A stretch of DNA of 64,000 nucleotides, from positions 1 through 64,000 of the forward strand of contig ARYC01017339.1 of NCBI GenBank assembly GCA_000711775.1, given 5' to 3'. The DNA is from Oxytricha trifallax. Taxonomy: Eukaryota > Ciliophora > Spirotrichea > Sporadotrichida > Oxytrichidae. Positions within the stretch are counted from its first letter, which is position 1. Each line of letters starts with the position of its first letter. Below the pieces are notes generated by a model. The model saw only the letters and a list, made by a program, of their open reading frames with translations, was not told the origin of the DNA and ran no database searches. Of this stretch, positions 47,627 to 60,721 are shown piece by piece. The position numbers were made by a program, and so were the translations under genes.

Positions 47627-50600
47627 TCATCTCATGTATTATATAAAGTTGTCAATCTTTTCTGTTTCAATTTCTGCTTTATTAGTATCATATGTCTAGC
47701 CTTGATAGTTATAGTAATTCTCCTTGAACTCTGGCCATTGATTCTTGTTCTTAACATTTTCTATAAGATAAAATTAGTCAAGTAAATAGAACTTACATTT
47801 CTCTGTGCCAAGATCATATATTTCCTCTGGCAATTCACATCTTTGAATGAATTAACGCATCTTTGCTTAGTACTTCTTTTTAATATAGGGAGTGTTGGCT
47901 GGGTTTTCAGTCTTTAAGAACAAAGCGAATAGTTTTAGCATGGTCTCTTTGACTGACATTCCTGGGTGCTTGAGGCGGTTTTCTGAAACTTCACGCAAGC
48001 CTCTGGTTACTACTTGACCAAGAGTTTACTCCATGAAAGCAATGGAATCTTCCATCTTTTGTAGGTTAAAGAGGGATATCTTTTCTTCTGGAGGTGGCAT
48101 CTTGACTGGCAGAGTAGCCTTGGAATATTTGAATGGATTAGCAAGGAACCTTTGTAGCTTGAATTCATTATCAAACACATACTTTCCTTCCTTGAAGACC
48201 ACTAGTAACAAGCCATCACCCTTCTTCACTCTTTCTTCATCAATAAGTGTAACTGCACAATGAGAGTTTAGTACTTTTTCGTTCAATAGGATTTCAGCTG
48301 CTTTATGATGCTGTACTCTTAATGGTAAATCCTTCTCTTTTGGTAATGTTACATTGACTATAAATCTCTGTGGATTTGCCAAGAACATATCTCTTTCCTT
48401 TGTTGTCTTAAAATAGAAGAAAGAATTCTTTAATAACACACAGTCTTCTTTGTTGGCACTACACTTTACTAAAAGTTTCTCATTTTTCCAAGTTACAGGG
48501 CAGAAATACTTAAATTCAGAGAGTGTTTACTTCATTAGACATCTATCAACGTGCATATTTCTAACTTTGCAAGGCTTTTGTTTACTTTCTCTTAAGAAGT
48601 AATCTTTGGCAAATTCTTGCTTGGCCTCTAAGGTATGAGATATTTCATCAACTAAACGATCTTCAATGAACAACTTAGAACGCTCTACATCAATTTCAAG
48701 AACGTTATTATAGAGTTTTTGATAGAAAGTTATAATACCAGGTGCATTTTTATGATAATTTTCTAGCCTTTTCTTTAAAATTTCATAGTAAGATCCGAAA
48801 AGTGTTTCTTTATTGTCTGAAGATCTTTAAAAAGACGTAAGTGGCTTAGTTTTCATTACCAAAACATTTGTTGGTACTATTCCTCTCTTTGCCAAGATTA
48901 AAGCTTAGTTACGAGTACTTGGGAAATCTTCCAAAACCCATCCTCTGGTTTGGCAATTTATCGGTAAGCAAATAAATTGAAATCAATAAACACAACAAAA
49001 TTAATTCACTTAATTAATCTTTGTATTGAGTTCTCTTCAATATAAGTTAAACGACTAAATCGTCTTCAATTTGTCTACCTTCAAGTTTCATTTATTTCCT
49101 CAAATTGTTATATACATGAGAGTCCTTCTCAATAAAGTAATCAATAATGTCATGAACTCTCAGATTTACCAAACCCAACTTTTCGCTTAAAATCTTGCTA
49201 ACGGTTGTTTTACCTGAATGAGGGTAGCCAACTATGAAAATCTTTGGCTTAATTTATATATCTAGTGGAATTGAGTCAACGTTAAAAGCATGCTTTGAAG
49301 GTTCTTTTAAGAATTTCTGCTGTTAATTGTCATCAGAGAGGAAATAGATACGTTCTCTGTAGAGTACAGCGTTATTCTTTGATTTTATTGGATGACTTAA
49401 TTAGATTGGTGAGTTAATACCGAATTTAGAGTGCTTGTAGATGTAAGAATTTCTATAGTTGTTATAAATGAAATGGGAATTTTATAGATCAAGGGAAACA
49501 ACGGGTTTATACTGCAAGTTAATTTTAATTATCTTTAATATGCATTAATCTTTTAATTCTACACTTTAACAAACTAAAAACATGTAAGACTTCTCGAAAT
49601 TTTTGACTTCCTTTGGCTTCAATATTTAAGCAAGCTGTCTTTCAATAATATCTTTACGATGAGTGAAATTGTCCTTAACTCTGTCCACTAATTTAACATG
49701 CACAAATTCAGAGCTGAGGTCTCCCTTGATATCATCAATGACTATTACTTGCTTCTCTCTGAGAGCATTTGCTAACTCTTCAAATAGAGCATCATCATTA
49801 GTCCTCTGTTCTCTAAGTTTCTCTCTTTCTATCTCCTCCATGGCATCGTAGTTTGGCATTTCAGGGTCATTCTCATCGTCTTCCTTCTCCTTGATGTCTC
49901 TGGCGTCATCCCATTGAGTCATTAGCTCTTCGATTTCCTCTGGGGACTTTCTGTCTTCCTCATTGATTTCTTCACCCTCTGGAACAGCTGTATCTATCAA
50001 TTATACATATTTATCCTTAAACTATAAATCTTAAATATGATTATATTATTATATAAGCTGTAATCTCAGCATAGTAAGCATCTCTTTCTTCCTTTCTGAC
50101 TCTTGCTTTCTCAGCTTCTCTTGCCTCCATTAGCTTATCAAATGCTTCTCTGATTGTTTGAATTAAAAATGACATTAAGATATTTGTCTGTCAATGCATC
50201 TATCGAAGGTGGCCTTCTCTTTGCATTTAAGAATGATCACTATCTCTGGTACACGACGAGACTCGAATAGCAATTCTTGATAAGTGGGGTGGAAAATAGC
50301 ACCTTCTGGTATAAATATTTACAATATTCCATAAAAAAATTATTAGTTAATTTGACATAATTCAGTTATTGTTATATTTCTCTCCAGTTACCATCAATGA
50401 AGTAGCCTTTTTAGTTGTCAAAGATCATCTTCATGACCGCTCTCTCGTGTTCATCTCTAGCGAATTCCTCTGGATCTTCTTCAATTTCTGGATCTGGGGG
50501 TGACTCACCGCCTTCCTCCTCAGCAGGCTGCATTATATATATATATCATACTATTTCGTTCTAAGAAAATATAAGGATCTAATTAAATCACTTATTTGGC

Positions 50601-53600
50601 TGTGGTGGTCTAAAACCTCTATCGAGCAAGCGTCTACGCTTTCTCTTTTCTTTCTCCTCTTTAAGGGTGTTCAAGAAAGATTGCTTTAAGTCAAATTCAT
50701 TGAGTTTGTACTTTTCACAGAGCATGCGAATTTATGTTGAAGTACCTGCTCCACGGTGTCCAAGGATCATAACTCTTGGGGGTGGTGGAGATTTATTTTA
50801 GCTAAAATCTTTTATAAATAGCGAGTTCTCGCTTAATAGCTTTTGTTATGTTAAAATATAGGAGGAGATAGTGGTAAAGAGGCATTACTGTGTTGAGCTA
50901 TCAGGAATTGCTTAGGGTTTGATTTGAATTCTTCAGCTTCTTTTTCCCCTGACAACCAGTAAGTTTTTCCAAATATAGTAACTTCAAATTCTTTTGCGCC
51001 TCTTACAATCCAGTTGTCTTTTACATATGTAACTGGGCAGTAGTCACCAAAGTCTCCCTTTGGCAACGGCTTCTCGCCTTCATCGCCAGTGATATCTACT
51101 TCTGTAGTACGCACGCATTCTGGGTTATCAATTTTTACAAAGAATGGATCAATTTCGTTTCTTATCTTTATGAGGACTTCATCCATAATTCCATTGCAAG
51201 AGATTTCTTTGACGATTTCCTCATTGAGATGTTCTCTCGCTAATGCTAGAATTTTTTATTAGTTAAGTAGTTCCCAATTCCAATCTTACATTTCAACTTC
51301 ATTCAATCTTTTCTTAATTTCTTCGCTTACTATTTATTCACCGTCTACATCCTCTATATTTCAATAAAATGCAATAAATAGATACAAATGCATCAGTTAT
51401 TTTAGATTAAAATTAGAATCTGCTCATTTATTTAAATAATTTCCTATTCTCTAATCATTAATAAAATATTTTGTTATGTGATTGGCATCACTCAAGTAAA
51501 TAATGCTATCGAACTCAATTCCATGAGCCTTAAGCTTGTTAATGTGTTCCTCAGTCTCTGGGAATCCAATCAGAATGAAACCACCTACGAATGGAACTTT
51601 ACCAGTCTCCTCGTCTTCCTTCAAGACTAACTGGTCAATACTCAAGTCTTCTATGATTATTGGCTCTTCCTCGCTGTCTTCAATACCCATTTCAATGGGG
51701 TCTTTGCCCTGCTCAATTGCTTCCTATCTTCTCCTTCTTCTATCTTCCTTATAAAATATTAATGAGTAAATTATTCTTGTATATGAAGATATTAAAATTT
51801 CCAAGAAATAAAATTGCTCCTTGAACTTTTGAAGTTCTTCCTCTTCCTTTCTCTTTCTCTCCTCTTCTTCACGTTTACGTTTCTCTTCAAGCAACTTCTT
51901 TTTCATCTCAGCCTCTGTCAACTGAGGTTGCTCTTCATCCTCCTTGTCCTCGTCTTATTATTAAAGCACATTTTCATTTGCTAATATCAACCATTTTATT
52001 ATACTTTTCTTCTGGAGGAGGTGGCTTACGCTTCATTAATGGCTGACCAAGGAATTCAAAGATCCATGGAATGAATTTCCAGGCAGGGAAAGACTTGCCC
52101 TCTATAATATCTGCAAGTTCTTGCTCTGAGAGCCCGATTCTACCACCTTGTTAGGGGTTGTTAGGGATATGGATTTCGAATTTCATTAATTCTTCTAGTT
52201 TTGCTTTCACTAAACTAAAATGTAGTATTTATCCCATCATTCTATGTGATATTTTAAGATTAATTCATTTAGTTTAGTTCCTTGTAATCTACGATAGTCC
52301 AGCCATAAGTCTCACTTAAGAGTTGAGCCTAGGTATGTTTACCGGCACCTTTATGTCCAAGCATAAATTGAAAATAAGACTATTGGATATATCTCAATAT
52401 CTGCTAAAAAATAAAGCATTAGTGTCCTGAAGATAGAGGGCATAGCCGGTCTATCAACTAAGTATTTCTTGGGCTCTGCTATGAAGGCATTAAGGTTATC
52501 TGATGAAGCAAAAACAAAAACATTTCCATGATAGTGAGCTGCGTTTTCTGGTTCACCTTTAATCACTTTGCCTTAAGATAAGGCAACTGGATCAGTCTAT
52601 CCCCATAAACTCATAAATATAGCTAAATCTGTAATTATTCTTGTTGCCAACATCACTGATATATGATAAATATTATTTGCTACAATATTTAAATTGGGAA
52701 GCTCTCCCTCTTCAGTATTTACGTTTTCAGTTAGAAGAGTTTTGTAGTCGCTTACTCCCTCAATTATATGTGCCAATGGCCTCAAAGGCAAAAATTAAAA
52801 TACTTGAAATTATTGTTGAAGTATAAATTATATTTCACTGATATCTCCATAAACTCCACTTTCTGGGAAGCTCTCCTTTAGATTTTATAGATTATCATAT
52901 TTTTCCAAAGGCAAATCTGAATCTGGGTGAATTCTGCACTCAACACATTCAACTAATTCTTCTGGTGTGAGTCCTCCGCTGTCTAGCTTGATGTATTAAT
53001 TATCATAGAAGTTTATAAGCAATTCCTCCATGGCTGGTCTCTCAACTGTATTGTAGTAGTTCAATTCATCCTTTAGCTTGTCCTCTGAATCTTGAGATCT
53101 CTACACTAATTTATACAGCATAAAAATAAAAATCTACAATAATTGAAAGAATATATGGGGAAACTATACATAAAAATTTTAAACATATTTACATTCAGCT
53201 TATATTTCCAGATTAATGAATGAGGCTTCATCTAAGGGTTTAATTTCATTCTCCTCGTCTATAATTAAAGTAAAAAATTAATTCAAAATCATGTTATTGG
53301 TATATATAAATATATTAATTATACTGGATCTTCATCCTCATTAACGGGTTTTGGCTTGCGTCTTTCGTCTCTTTCCCATTAACTGTAAACAAATACATTA
53401 TTTTGTTAATAGTTATTTTTCCTTATTGTAATTTTAAGATTTGGAAGTATTTTTATTATTAATAAACAACACCATCATCTGGGTTGACTTTCATGTTCAC
53501 AGCTCTTAATCTAACGTCTTCATCGTCACAATACAACTCAACGATATGTGTGAATTCATGTGTAATGCCCATTTCATCAGGGTCACTTAGAATATACAGT

Positions 53601-55143
53601 TAATCACATTTATTTTAATTTAGTGAGTCCTAATAAGAGTATTTTCAAGATTATTTAGAAGGTATCTTTGTCTTATTGTACTGGCCCATGAATTTTCTCT
53701 GTTATAGTAAGATAAATCCAATAAATAACCCTTCAAAACAGCAGCTGGAGATCTTATCATTAACTTCAGTATTTCAATTTGCTGATCGTCAGTGGGACCT
53801 CCACCTTGTAATAGAGCTTGGTTTATTGCTTCTTCAAGATCATTTTAGTTAAAACAGAAAAAAAATTAATTCCATAACAAATTAATATTACTTGGCAAAT
53901 AAATATTCAGTTAATAAATTAATATAATAATCACTGAGGTACTTGGGTGGTTCTTGACCTTCCTCCAAATCTTCAGGTGGCTCATAGGCCTTAATTTTTG
54001 CAATCAAGGCATTAATCCTGTCAATTTTTATCAAATTTCATCAATAATATTTATGAAAGATAACAAATGTAAATAGTAATAAATCCAGTTATCGATGTTG
54101 ATGTGAACCAGGTCGAGTTTCTTGGCGAGATTAGCACAAAGCATAGTTTTTCCCGATCTGGGTTTACCAATGACTAAAATTCTAAGTGCTTGTTATCTAG
54201 CAGCATCTATTAAGTCCTGTTCTGCGCAATTTACAAAGTCATCCTCTCTTAGACCTATTAATTTCCACTCATTTAGTTAGGAGTTGCTAATGAGTAGTAC
54301 ATTTAAAGTAAAATACACCTTCCTTACTCTCAAGTTAAAAAAATGGTCCACGCATCATTTTTATGAAACTTTTCTCTTCATAAGTCTCACTAAGGCCCTT
54401 TTGAGCAATATTTCCACTTTTCAAGGCAACTTACTTTCTCTTATCTTCTTTTTCGATTAGTTTCTTTAATCTCTTTTGCTCTTTGTTATCTGCATGAGCT
54501 CTATCGCTGTAGATTTAAATATATCAAAATAGTTTAAAGTTTATTGAAACTTCTCATATGTAGCTTTATTTTAAAATTGATGTAATTTATTTTGATTTAA
54601 AATGTTGTGAGTGTAGATATTCTCATACTTTTTGAAAAGCATGATTTATCTCAATTTCTTGTAAGAAGTCTCAACATGATTGAATTCTTCATCTTTCTTG
54701 ATGTCTTCCAATTATATTTTATTATTTAATTGATATACATTGTTTGAAATGTGTTCCCCAGAAGAATTTCCTTTTTTAATCAAATTATTTAAATAATTTA
54801 ATGATGTCATCATTTTCCTTGATGCAGAACTTATCCTTAGTCTCAATTCTATGAATGTCTGATCTGTACTTATCTTGATTATTAATATCATTCAGAAGGT
54901 AATAGATGTTGTGGTACTCACTCTACTGATCTCTCACAAGATTACTATTAATCTATAAAAGAATATACAATCAATATAATTAACCATAATATGATATGTA
55001 TGTGAAAGATGTATTCTTCTCTCGAGAGCAGGGTTGTAACCGAATTTATTCAACTCTGTGATTGGCTCACTGTTGTTTATGTTTGATCGTGATTTAGATC
55101 TTGCATTGCCCTTGGGGAAGGTATTATGCATCCTCACGCTCAT
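47627..55143 (-). CDS. AK9: Adenylate kinase 9-like protein with four nucleotide-kinase-type domains
   Basis: Start ATG 55143 (MSVRMHNTFPKGNARSKSRS), stop TGA 47627. Four Walker A loops are visible: GKPRSGKTML (about 54140-54185), GHKGAGKHT (52325-52370), GHRGAGTST (50745-50790) and GYPHSGKTT (49195-49235). An adenylate-kinase signature GWVLEDFPSTRNQA occurs at 48905-48950, and GFILIGFPETEEHINKLKAH at 51540-51600. Between the domains lie repeats of a conserved module with F-x-KYxxx/FxxNPxxF patterns (RFLANPFKYSKATLPVK, EEFKSNPKQFLIAQHS, FIAEPKKYLVDRPAMP), as in AK9. Acidic and Arg/Lys/Glu coiled-coil linkers are common (51720-51960, 49800-49990). The gene is broken by many short AT-rich gaps, some with GTAAG/AG ends, others not. 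AK9-type proteins work in cilia/flagella, interconverting nucleoside mono-, di- and triphosphates. The third loop (GTST) lacks the invariant Lys, so that domain may be inactive. Confidence 0.88.
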
Positions 55144-55500
55144 TAATATAAAATATTTAATTGTATTCACTCATGATAGTACCATCTAGAAGAGCTTTTC
55201 TTATGGTATTTATAAATATATAATCATTAAAGTTATAGCTTTTTCTATCAATAAACTATTAGAAGTTAAATTTTTAAGGAAACAATACTATAATACTATT
55301 GAATTAGAAAATTAATTTTATTTATTATTCAATTAGTTTTCCGCTGAAGATTGCTGTTTAGTTCTTAATAGTTACAACTAAACTCCCCGATAATTTAATT
55401 AAAATAAACTATCTATAATTTTGCCATTAATGGGCATATTCCCTTGAAAACAATAAGACTTGATTTATGATATTAATTTAAACTTTCTTTTTCCTAATAT

Positions 55501-56160
55501 TCAATGTTTTATAATTTTTTTATTAAATTTAATTATTTTTGTAATAAATTTATATATAATATAATTATTTTAATGTGTATTGAAAGTTTGAACACAAATG
55601 GAGGCTTTAAAATATCCACCTTAATAGATAATTTATCGTTCAATACTTTCATCTGGGCTTTTGTTAGCGTAATCTGAGCAGTCAGAGTTAAAAATAAACT
55701 GACTGTTCTTCTCTGCACTTTGATAAATTAATTCTTTAATTAATATGTGGTAGATTCCATTAAAAAATTTCACTAAAGAAATATGAATAGAATCATTATT
55801 CATAATTTTAACTTTGCTTGTGCTCCTCCTTTTCAAACTCAAAAGTGCTGATAATTTAGTATTTGATGGTTCTCAAAAACTCAGTTGCAAGGAAACCGAA
55901 GGGGTAGATTGTGTCCAAGTTTCTTAAAACGTAGATTGCAGTCACTTGAGACTCTGACCTGTAATAATCGTGAAAATAATAATTTGATATAGAGAATAAC
56001 CATAAATAATTTAAAATATATAGATCATAGGCATCAGTATACACTATTTCTTCTTTGTATATGAATGGATCTTTGATTACGTTAGCCATAGACCCAGGGC
56101 CATTCAAAATTTTAAGTTAAAATAGATAGGCTGTATAGTTTTATGTAAACTATAAACTGA
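55501..56160 (-). CDS. Partial unknown gene, start missing
   Basis: Coding blocks on the minus strand: about 56160-56020 (GPGSMANVIKDPFIYKEEIV), 55958-55850 (QVTAIYVLRNLDTIYPFGFL) and 55850-55501 (SLKRRSTSKVKIMNNDSIHI..), ending at TGA 55501. An AT-rich IES-like gap lies at 55962-56022. No ATG precedes the first block, so the 5' MDS may be elsewhere (a scrambled or split locus). No domain recognised. Confidence 0.4.
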
Positions 56161-56204
56161 TTATAAAATGCTTTTAAAATGGCATTATAGTATGAAAATT
56201 CAAG

Positions 56205-57904
56205 TCATAAACTCATATTTTAATTAAGTCCTAGTGGATTACTTTGCTTTTGCTTTTTGTATTTCTTTACCTTCATTTATTCAGGATCCTCCTCGTATTT
56301 GTAATCGAACTCTGTTGACTTGTTAGACTCATCTGATCTGCATTCATTTAATATTTATTTTGAAATTTAGATTAAATTAACATTTTGAAAGAATTGTTAC
56401 ATTAATATGTAACAAACTAACTATTAAACAATTTGTTATTTAACTACTAATTGCTTAATTCTAATTGTTATATTAAATAGTATTTTGTCAGTATCTTTTG
56501 GTAAATTAAATTATATAGTATTTAATATGTGATTTTATTTAAATTACTTATTAACTTTTAATAAGAAACATCTCTTTATAATTTTTATTCAAGCCAGTCA
56601 TCGTTCCTACCTTAACCACCAATAATTTTATTGAGCTATTCTTATATATAATGAATTACAAATAATATATTATTAATCATCAGGTTAGCCTGATTTACTG
56701 ACTTAAGCAGCAGCTCCATCCAGCACTTTCTTATCGAGGATGGGGAATTCAAGTTAGTAAATACCCAAATTTTCAATTTATTACTAAATAACAATTGATA
56801 ATTTTAAATTTTCCTCCCGTATCATTTTCTCAATACATTAGATCACTTGAGTTTAAATTAATATATAATAATAGCTATTAGGAGTGGTAGCTTCCTCTAT
56901 AATTTATTGTATAATTATGAATGTTTCTATAACTTACATTTTGTGATGCGGTAGAATATCTTCTCAAGCAGGTCGATATACTCGTCCAAGTCAACATGGG
57001 TTGCCCATTAACAAATATAGTTCAATTATTCCATGTTTAAATTGAAATTTTACATATGATTTTTAGTAATTGGTGAGCTACTCTAAAGAGAAGCTTGGTG
57101 AAAAGCTGGAATGAAAGCTAGTCTTGACCTCTGGAGTCCACTAGCCATTCCTCTTCAATTTCAGTCTTCATTTCTTCTTCTCTGTAGAGAGGGAGTAGGA
57201 CCTTGTAGATTCTTTTCATTAACTATATATTCAAATTAGATATTGGTAAAATGGAGTGTATTTTCATAGAAAGATTTGGATTTAACTTTTGTTAGTTGTT
57301 TTTTATTTGTGATTTATCTGACAGTAAAAATAAAAAAAATACTACTATGTTATATAGATGTAAAATTCCTTTAAAGATTGAGATATAACAATGAAAGTTC
57401 TAAAGACATACCTCAACATAGTAAGTTTTTGGTAAATTCTAATAGTTGGTGCTGTCTTAATTTGAGTCTCTGAGCATCTGCCAATATTTAGTTGCAATCT
57501 CTTCAAATTTCACGTGAGCACACATTTTCTTCTCTTCAATCTTGAAGGCTTGATAGTAGAACAAGAAATCTATTCACAGAAATTTAAAATTTTACAAAAT
57601 AAATAAAAAAATTGTTATTTTGGATACTAATCTCATGATTGATACAATATAAATAATTCATTATATTTTTTATAGCAGAAATAAGTATTAATTGAGTGAT
57701 GAGTTTCAAATATATAGTTTGGTAATAGTCTTTCCAATATATTGTATTTTATCATATAAAGTGTATAGTAATAGTTTTCTTTTATGGTTTATGATAAAAT
57801 TTATTAACAAATAAACTCTTGATATAGTATGGTGACTTACCATCTTTGGGTTTCTCGAAGTCGTTATCTGAATCGTACTGTTTGTCGTGCGTCTAGCCAG
57901 ACAT
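56205..57904 (-). CDS. Unknown acidic protein, probably conserved in ciliates, interrupted
   Basis: ATG 57904 (MSGQTHDKQYDSDNDFEKPK), probable stop TGA 56205. Blocks: 57904-57840, 57570-57415 (FYYQAFKIEEKKMCAHVKFE), 57222-57065 (LMKRIYKVLLPLYREEEMKT; LSFQLFTKLLFRVAHQ), 57005-56938 (HVDLDEYIDLLEKIFYRITK), 56742-56690, 56640-56585 and 56340-56205 (DYKYEEDPEQMKVKKYKKQK). Helical, with aromatic-rich stretches and an acidic/basic tail. No catalytic motif. It may be an axonemal or EF-hand-like helical protein, but I cannot confirm that. Most gaps are AT-rich IES candidates; one (about 56655-56688) has a TAA pointer. Confidence 0.5.
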
Positions 57905-58113
57905 ATTTTAAATTTATTTTCTTAGGATTTAATAATTATATTTCACTCTTATCAGTTATGTTTATTTACATTTGCAATTTCACGAATTAATACTCTATTG
58001 GTAATAAATTGTATGTAAATTTATTCATAAAAAATAAGAAATTACTTATAAAAATAGTAAGCTAAGTGATTGGTAAATTATATTGTAATAAATTTGAAAT
58101 ATATTCAATCAAA
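57905..58113. other. Divergent promoter region
   Basis: About 210 bp of AT-rich DNA between divergent start codons; nothing specific seen. Confidence 0.4.
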
Positions 58114-60069
58114 ATGGAAGTAGAATTATAAATGGATATCATGAAAGAAACTGACCTATTAAGTTCTTAAATCCTTAATTTCCTTGAGAAATCAAAATTA
58201 GAACTTGACACACTTATTACTCCCCTATTAAATAACGAGCTTATTTTAAAGTAATCTATTGTAAGAATAATATAATATCATGTTTCTATTTTCTGTCTCT
58301 ATTATTAGATATTTTCCTATGTTTTCTAGCAAATTTTTTCTTTCAAATTAATGAATAAATTCTTACTTATATCGATTAAATAGGATAATCAAAACCCTTG
58401 AGATTTCTACCTAAAAGCTAAAGATAACTTATTGAAACAAGATTTAACGATAGAAGAGTAGAAACTGCAAATTAAATTACTGTAAAATACTCACAATTTA
58501 GAAAGAGTAAATTACTAATAAAAGTTGCAAGAATTAGATAATGATAAAAATTAAGAGATAGAAAGTGTCAAAAATCAATTAATTGATAAAATTGAGAAGA
58601 GTCTGTAGACAATCGAGAGTTTAATAAAGGATAAAGAGTAGATGTAGATTAAAATAGAGGATTAACCAAATTAAAATAATATTTAATATATATTTTTTCT
58701 TGAATTTTAGCATAAAAAGATTAAAGTATTGAAATAAAATTTTATTCAGATAAATATTTTTAATCTTTTCAAATGTATTTCCTTTAATAAACTTTCCATT
58801 CTAATTTCCTAATAAATTAAAGTCATTTGAGCTTTTTTCTCAAAAATATCGCTTTAATTTGATAAAAAGATCTTGGAAAATTTAAATTTAAACCTCTTAA
58901 TTTTTCTTTTTTGTTTGAGTATTTAATATTAAATATTGAGAGTAAAAAATTAACGGTAGAGATTGAAAGACATTCAACAATAACACCAGCAAGAACTCCT
59001 AGATTTACAAGACTAATTCAAAAAACAGATAAAATCTCAAAAAGAGCAGTGGTTAGTATAAGAACGTGTGAAAAAAGAGAAATGGGAGCAGGAAATGCGA
59101 ACTCAAATTAAAAATGGAACTGTATAATAGCTATAGTTTTCAATTTAAAATATTCTTGATAAAAATAAGGAAGAATTGAGGGATATGCAAGATTAGTGCT
59201 AAATTGAAGTTAAGTAATAGAAAGAAATTATTGTGTAAGAGTATTGGGGAAAAATGTAAATTATTTATGCTATTTGTATAAGCAGTATTCTATTTTAATT
59301 TACTTAATTTAATTTCATGTTAAATTGGCAATATGAAAAGAAAATAGAGTAACTTAGAATAAAATATCTCGAAGAAAAAGAAACCTCTTTATTTTTATTG
59401 AGATAAAAAACACAGCAACAACTGCAGGAATAATTTGAATAATTTCAGGTATAATTTGAAGAGGAAAGAAAAAGAATGCGAGAATCCCAGGTTTTAAGTT
59501 TGGTACGAAGTTAGACTTAAGATACAGAAGAAGTTTAGAATCTCGTTTTGGAATTGAAAAAATAGCATAATTAAGAGAAATAAGTTTTATTGAGCAAATT
59601 TCAAACCAAGGAGAATGGATTACAATAAGAGATATAAAAGTTGCAATAAAAACTTTCAAATTTTTAAGATGCTTTAGGATCCTAAGAAAGTATTAAGTAT
59701 TAGAAAATTTTGCAGTAAGAACTAGCTTTTGAATTATAAGTTAAAAGTTCTTCTTAAAATCATTCAACTGAAAGTAAAAATGATCTTAATTCCGAACTCT
59801 AGAAAGAAAATAGTAAACTAGTTCTATAAATTTCAATTTTAAAGAAAGAACTATAAAACTCTCATCTAGATATGGATTCACTATCTTCAAAGATAAAACA
59901 ACTTGAATAGCTTTTATCATAATAGGATGAGGAGAGAATACAATAAATGCAGAAAATAAATGAACTTTTTGAGAATTAATCATAAATGAGTCAATAAATT
60001 GAAACTACACTGAGAATTGAAATTCAAAAGTACAAAGAGGAAATTAAATTACTAAAAAAGAAGAAATGA
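58114..60069 (+). CDS. Long coiled-coil protein, unknown
   Basis: ATG 58114 (MEVELQMDIMKETDLLSSQI), stop TGA 60067. Nearly the whole product is heptad-type Gln/Glu/Lys/Leu helix (QLQELDNDKNQEIESV-like at 58500-58650; ESQVLSL, KKELQNSHLDMDSLSSKIKQ at 59470-59960). Interruptions lie near 58258-58380, 58680-58900, 59230-59320 and 59660-59680; the first begins GTAAGAAT and ends ATTAG, consistent with an intron. No globular domain. The composition is that of centrosomal, basal-body or dynein-regulatory coiled-coil proteins; role not assigned. Confidence 0.6.
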
Positions 60070-60100
60070 TTTTATTTTATATTTTATTTTATCAATAAAT

Positions 60101-60630
60101 ATATGGGGGGGGGGGAAAGTTTCCTGCACTCGAGGAAGTTTCCTACACTGTTTTTTTCTTTATGTTAAATTTAATAAATTTTACATAAATATACAAATTT
60201 AATATTTTTATGACCCATTAAATATTAAGAGCATATTTTTCATCATTGAAATAGCTCAAGAAAATATAGTCTAACATTATATAGGCATGGTAAGAACAAG
60301 ATAAATTGAATAATAATGACACTAACAATTAGATATAATATTTGGAATCACTATGGTAAAGCAATATAATATTTAAGAGACAGAACCTACAAATATCATA
60401 TGAAAAATGTCAAAGTTTTTGGAATTTTAAGATAGATATTGATAATTGATTAATAAATTAAAGTATAAGTATAAAAATGAAATTAGTCCTGAAGTTGGTT
60501 GATAGTTGTTATAAAGAATAATTTAATGTAAAAAAATTAAAAATTAAAAAATTAAAAAAAGTGCAGGAAACTTCCCTAAAATTATTTTTTTATCATAAAC
60601 CAGTGCAGGAAACTTCCCCCCCAAATATAT
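60101..60630. mobile_element. Inverted-repeat element with G-run ends and doubled terminal motif
   Basis: The left end has ATAT, then about 13 G, then AAAGTTTCCTGCACT and, about 20 bp on, GGAAGTTTCCTACACT. The right end has AGTGCAGGAAACTTCCC twice, about 40 bp apart, ending in a C run and AAATATAT. Roughly 530 bp, AT-rich core, no ORF. Located between two genes, 90 bp before the POLD2 start. Confidence 0.75.
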
Positions 60631-60721
60631 TTTACCAATCAATAATTATTATTCATAAACATCTTTTAGCAGAAATAATGCGGGATTTTTATATAATTCA
60701 AAACAAAAGTATTTAAGTTTA

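Noticed and set aside
48033..48263. Plus-strand 76-codon ORF
   Set aside because: Shadow of the minus-strand AK9-like gene; composition and neighbours support the minus strand.
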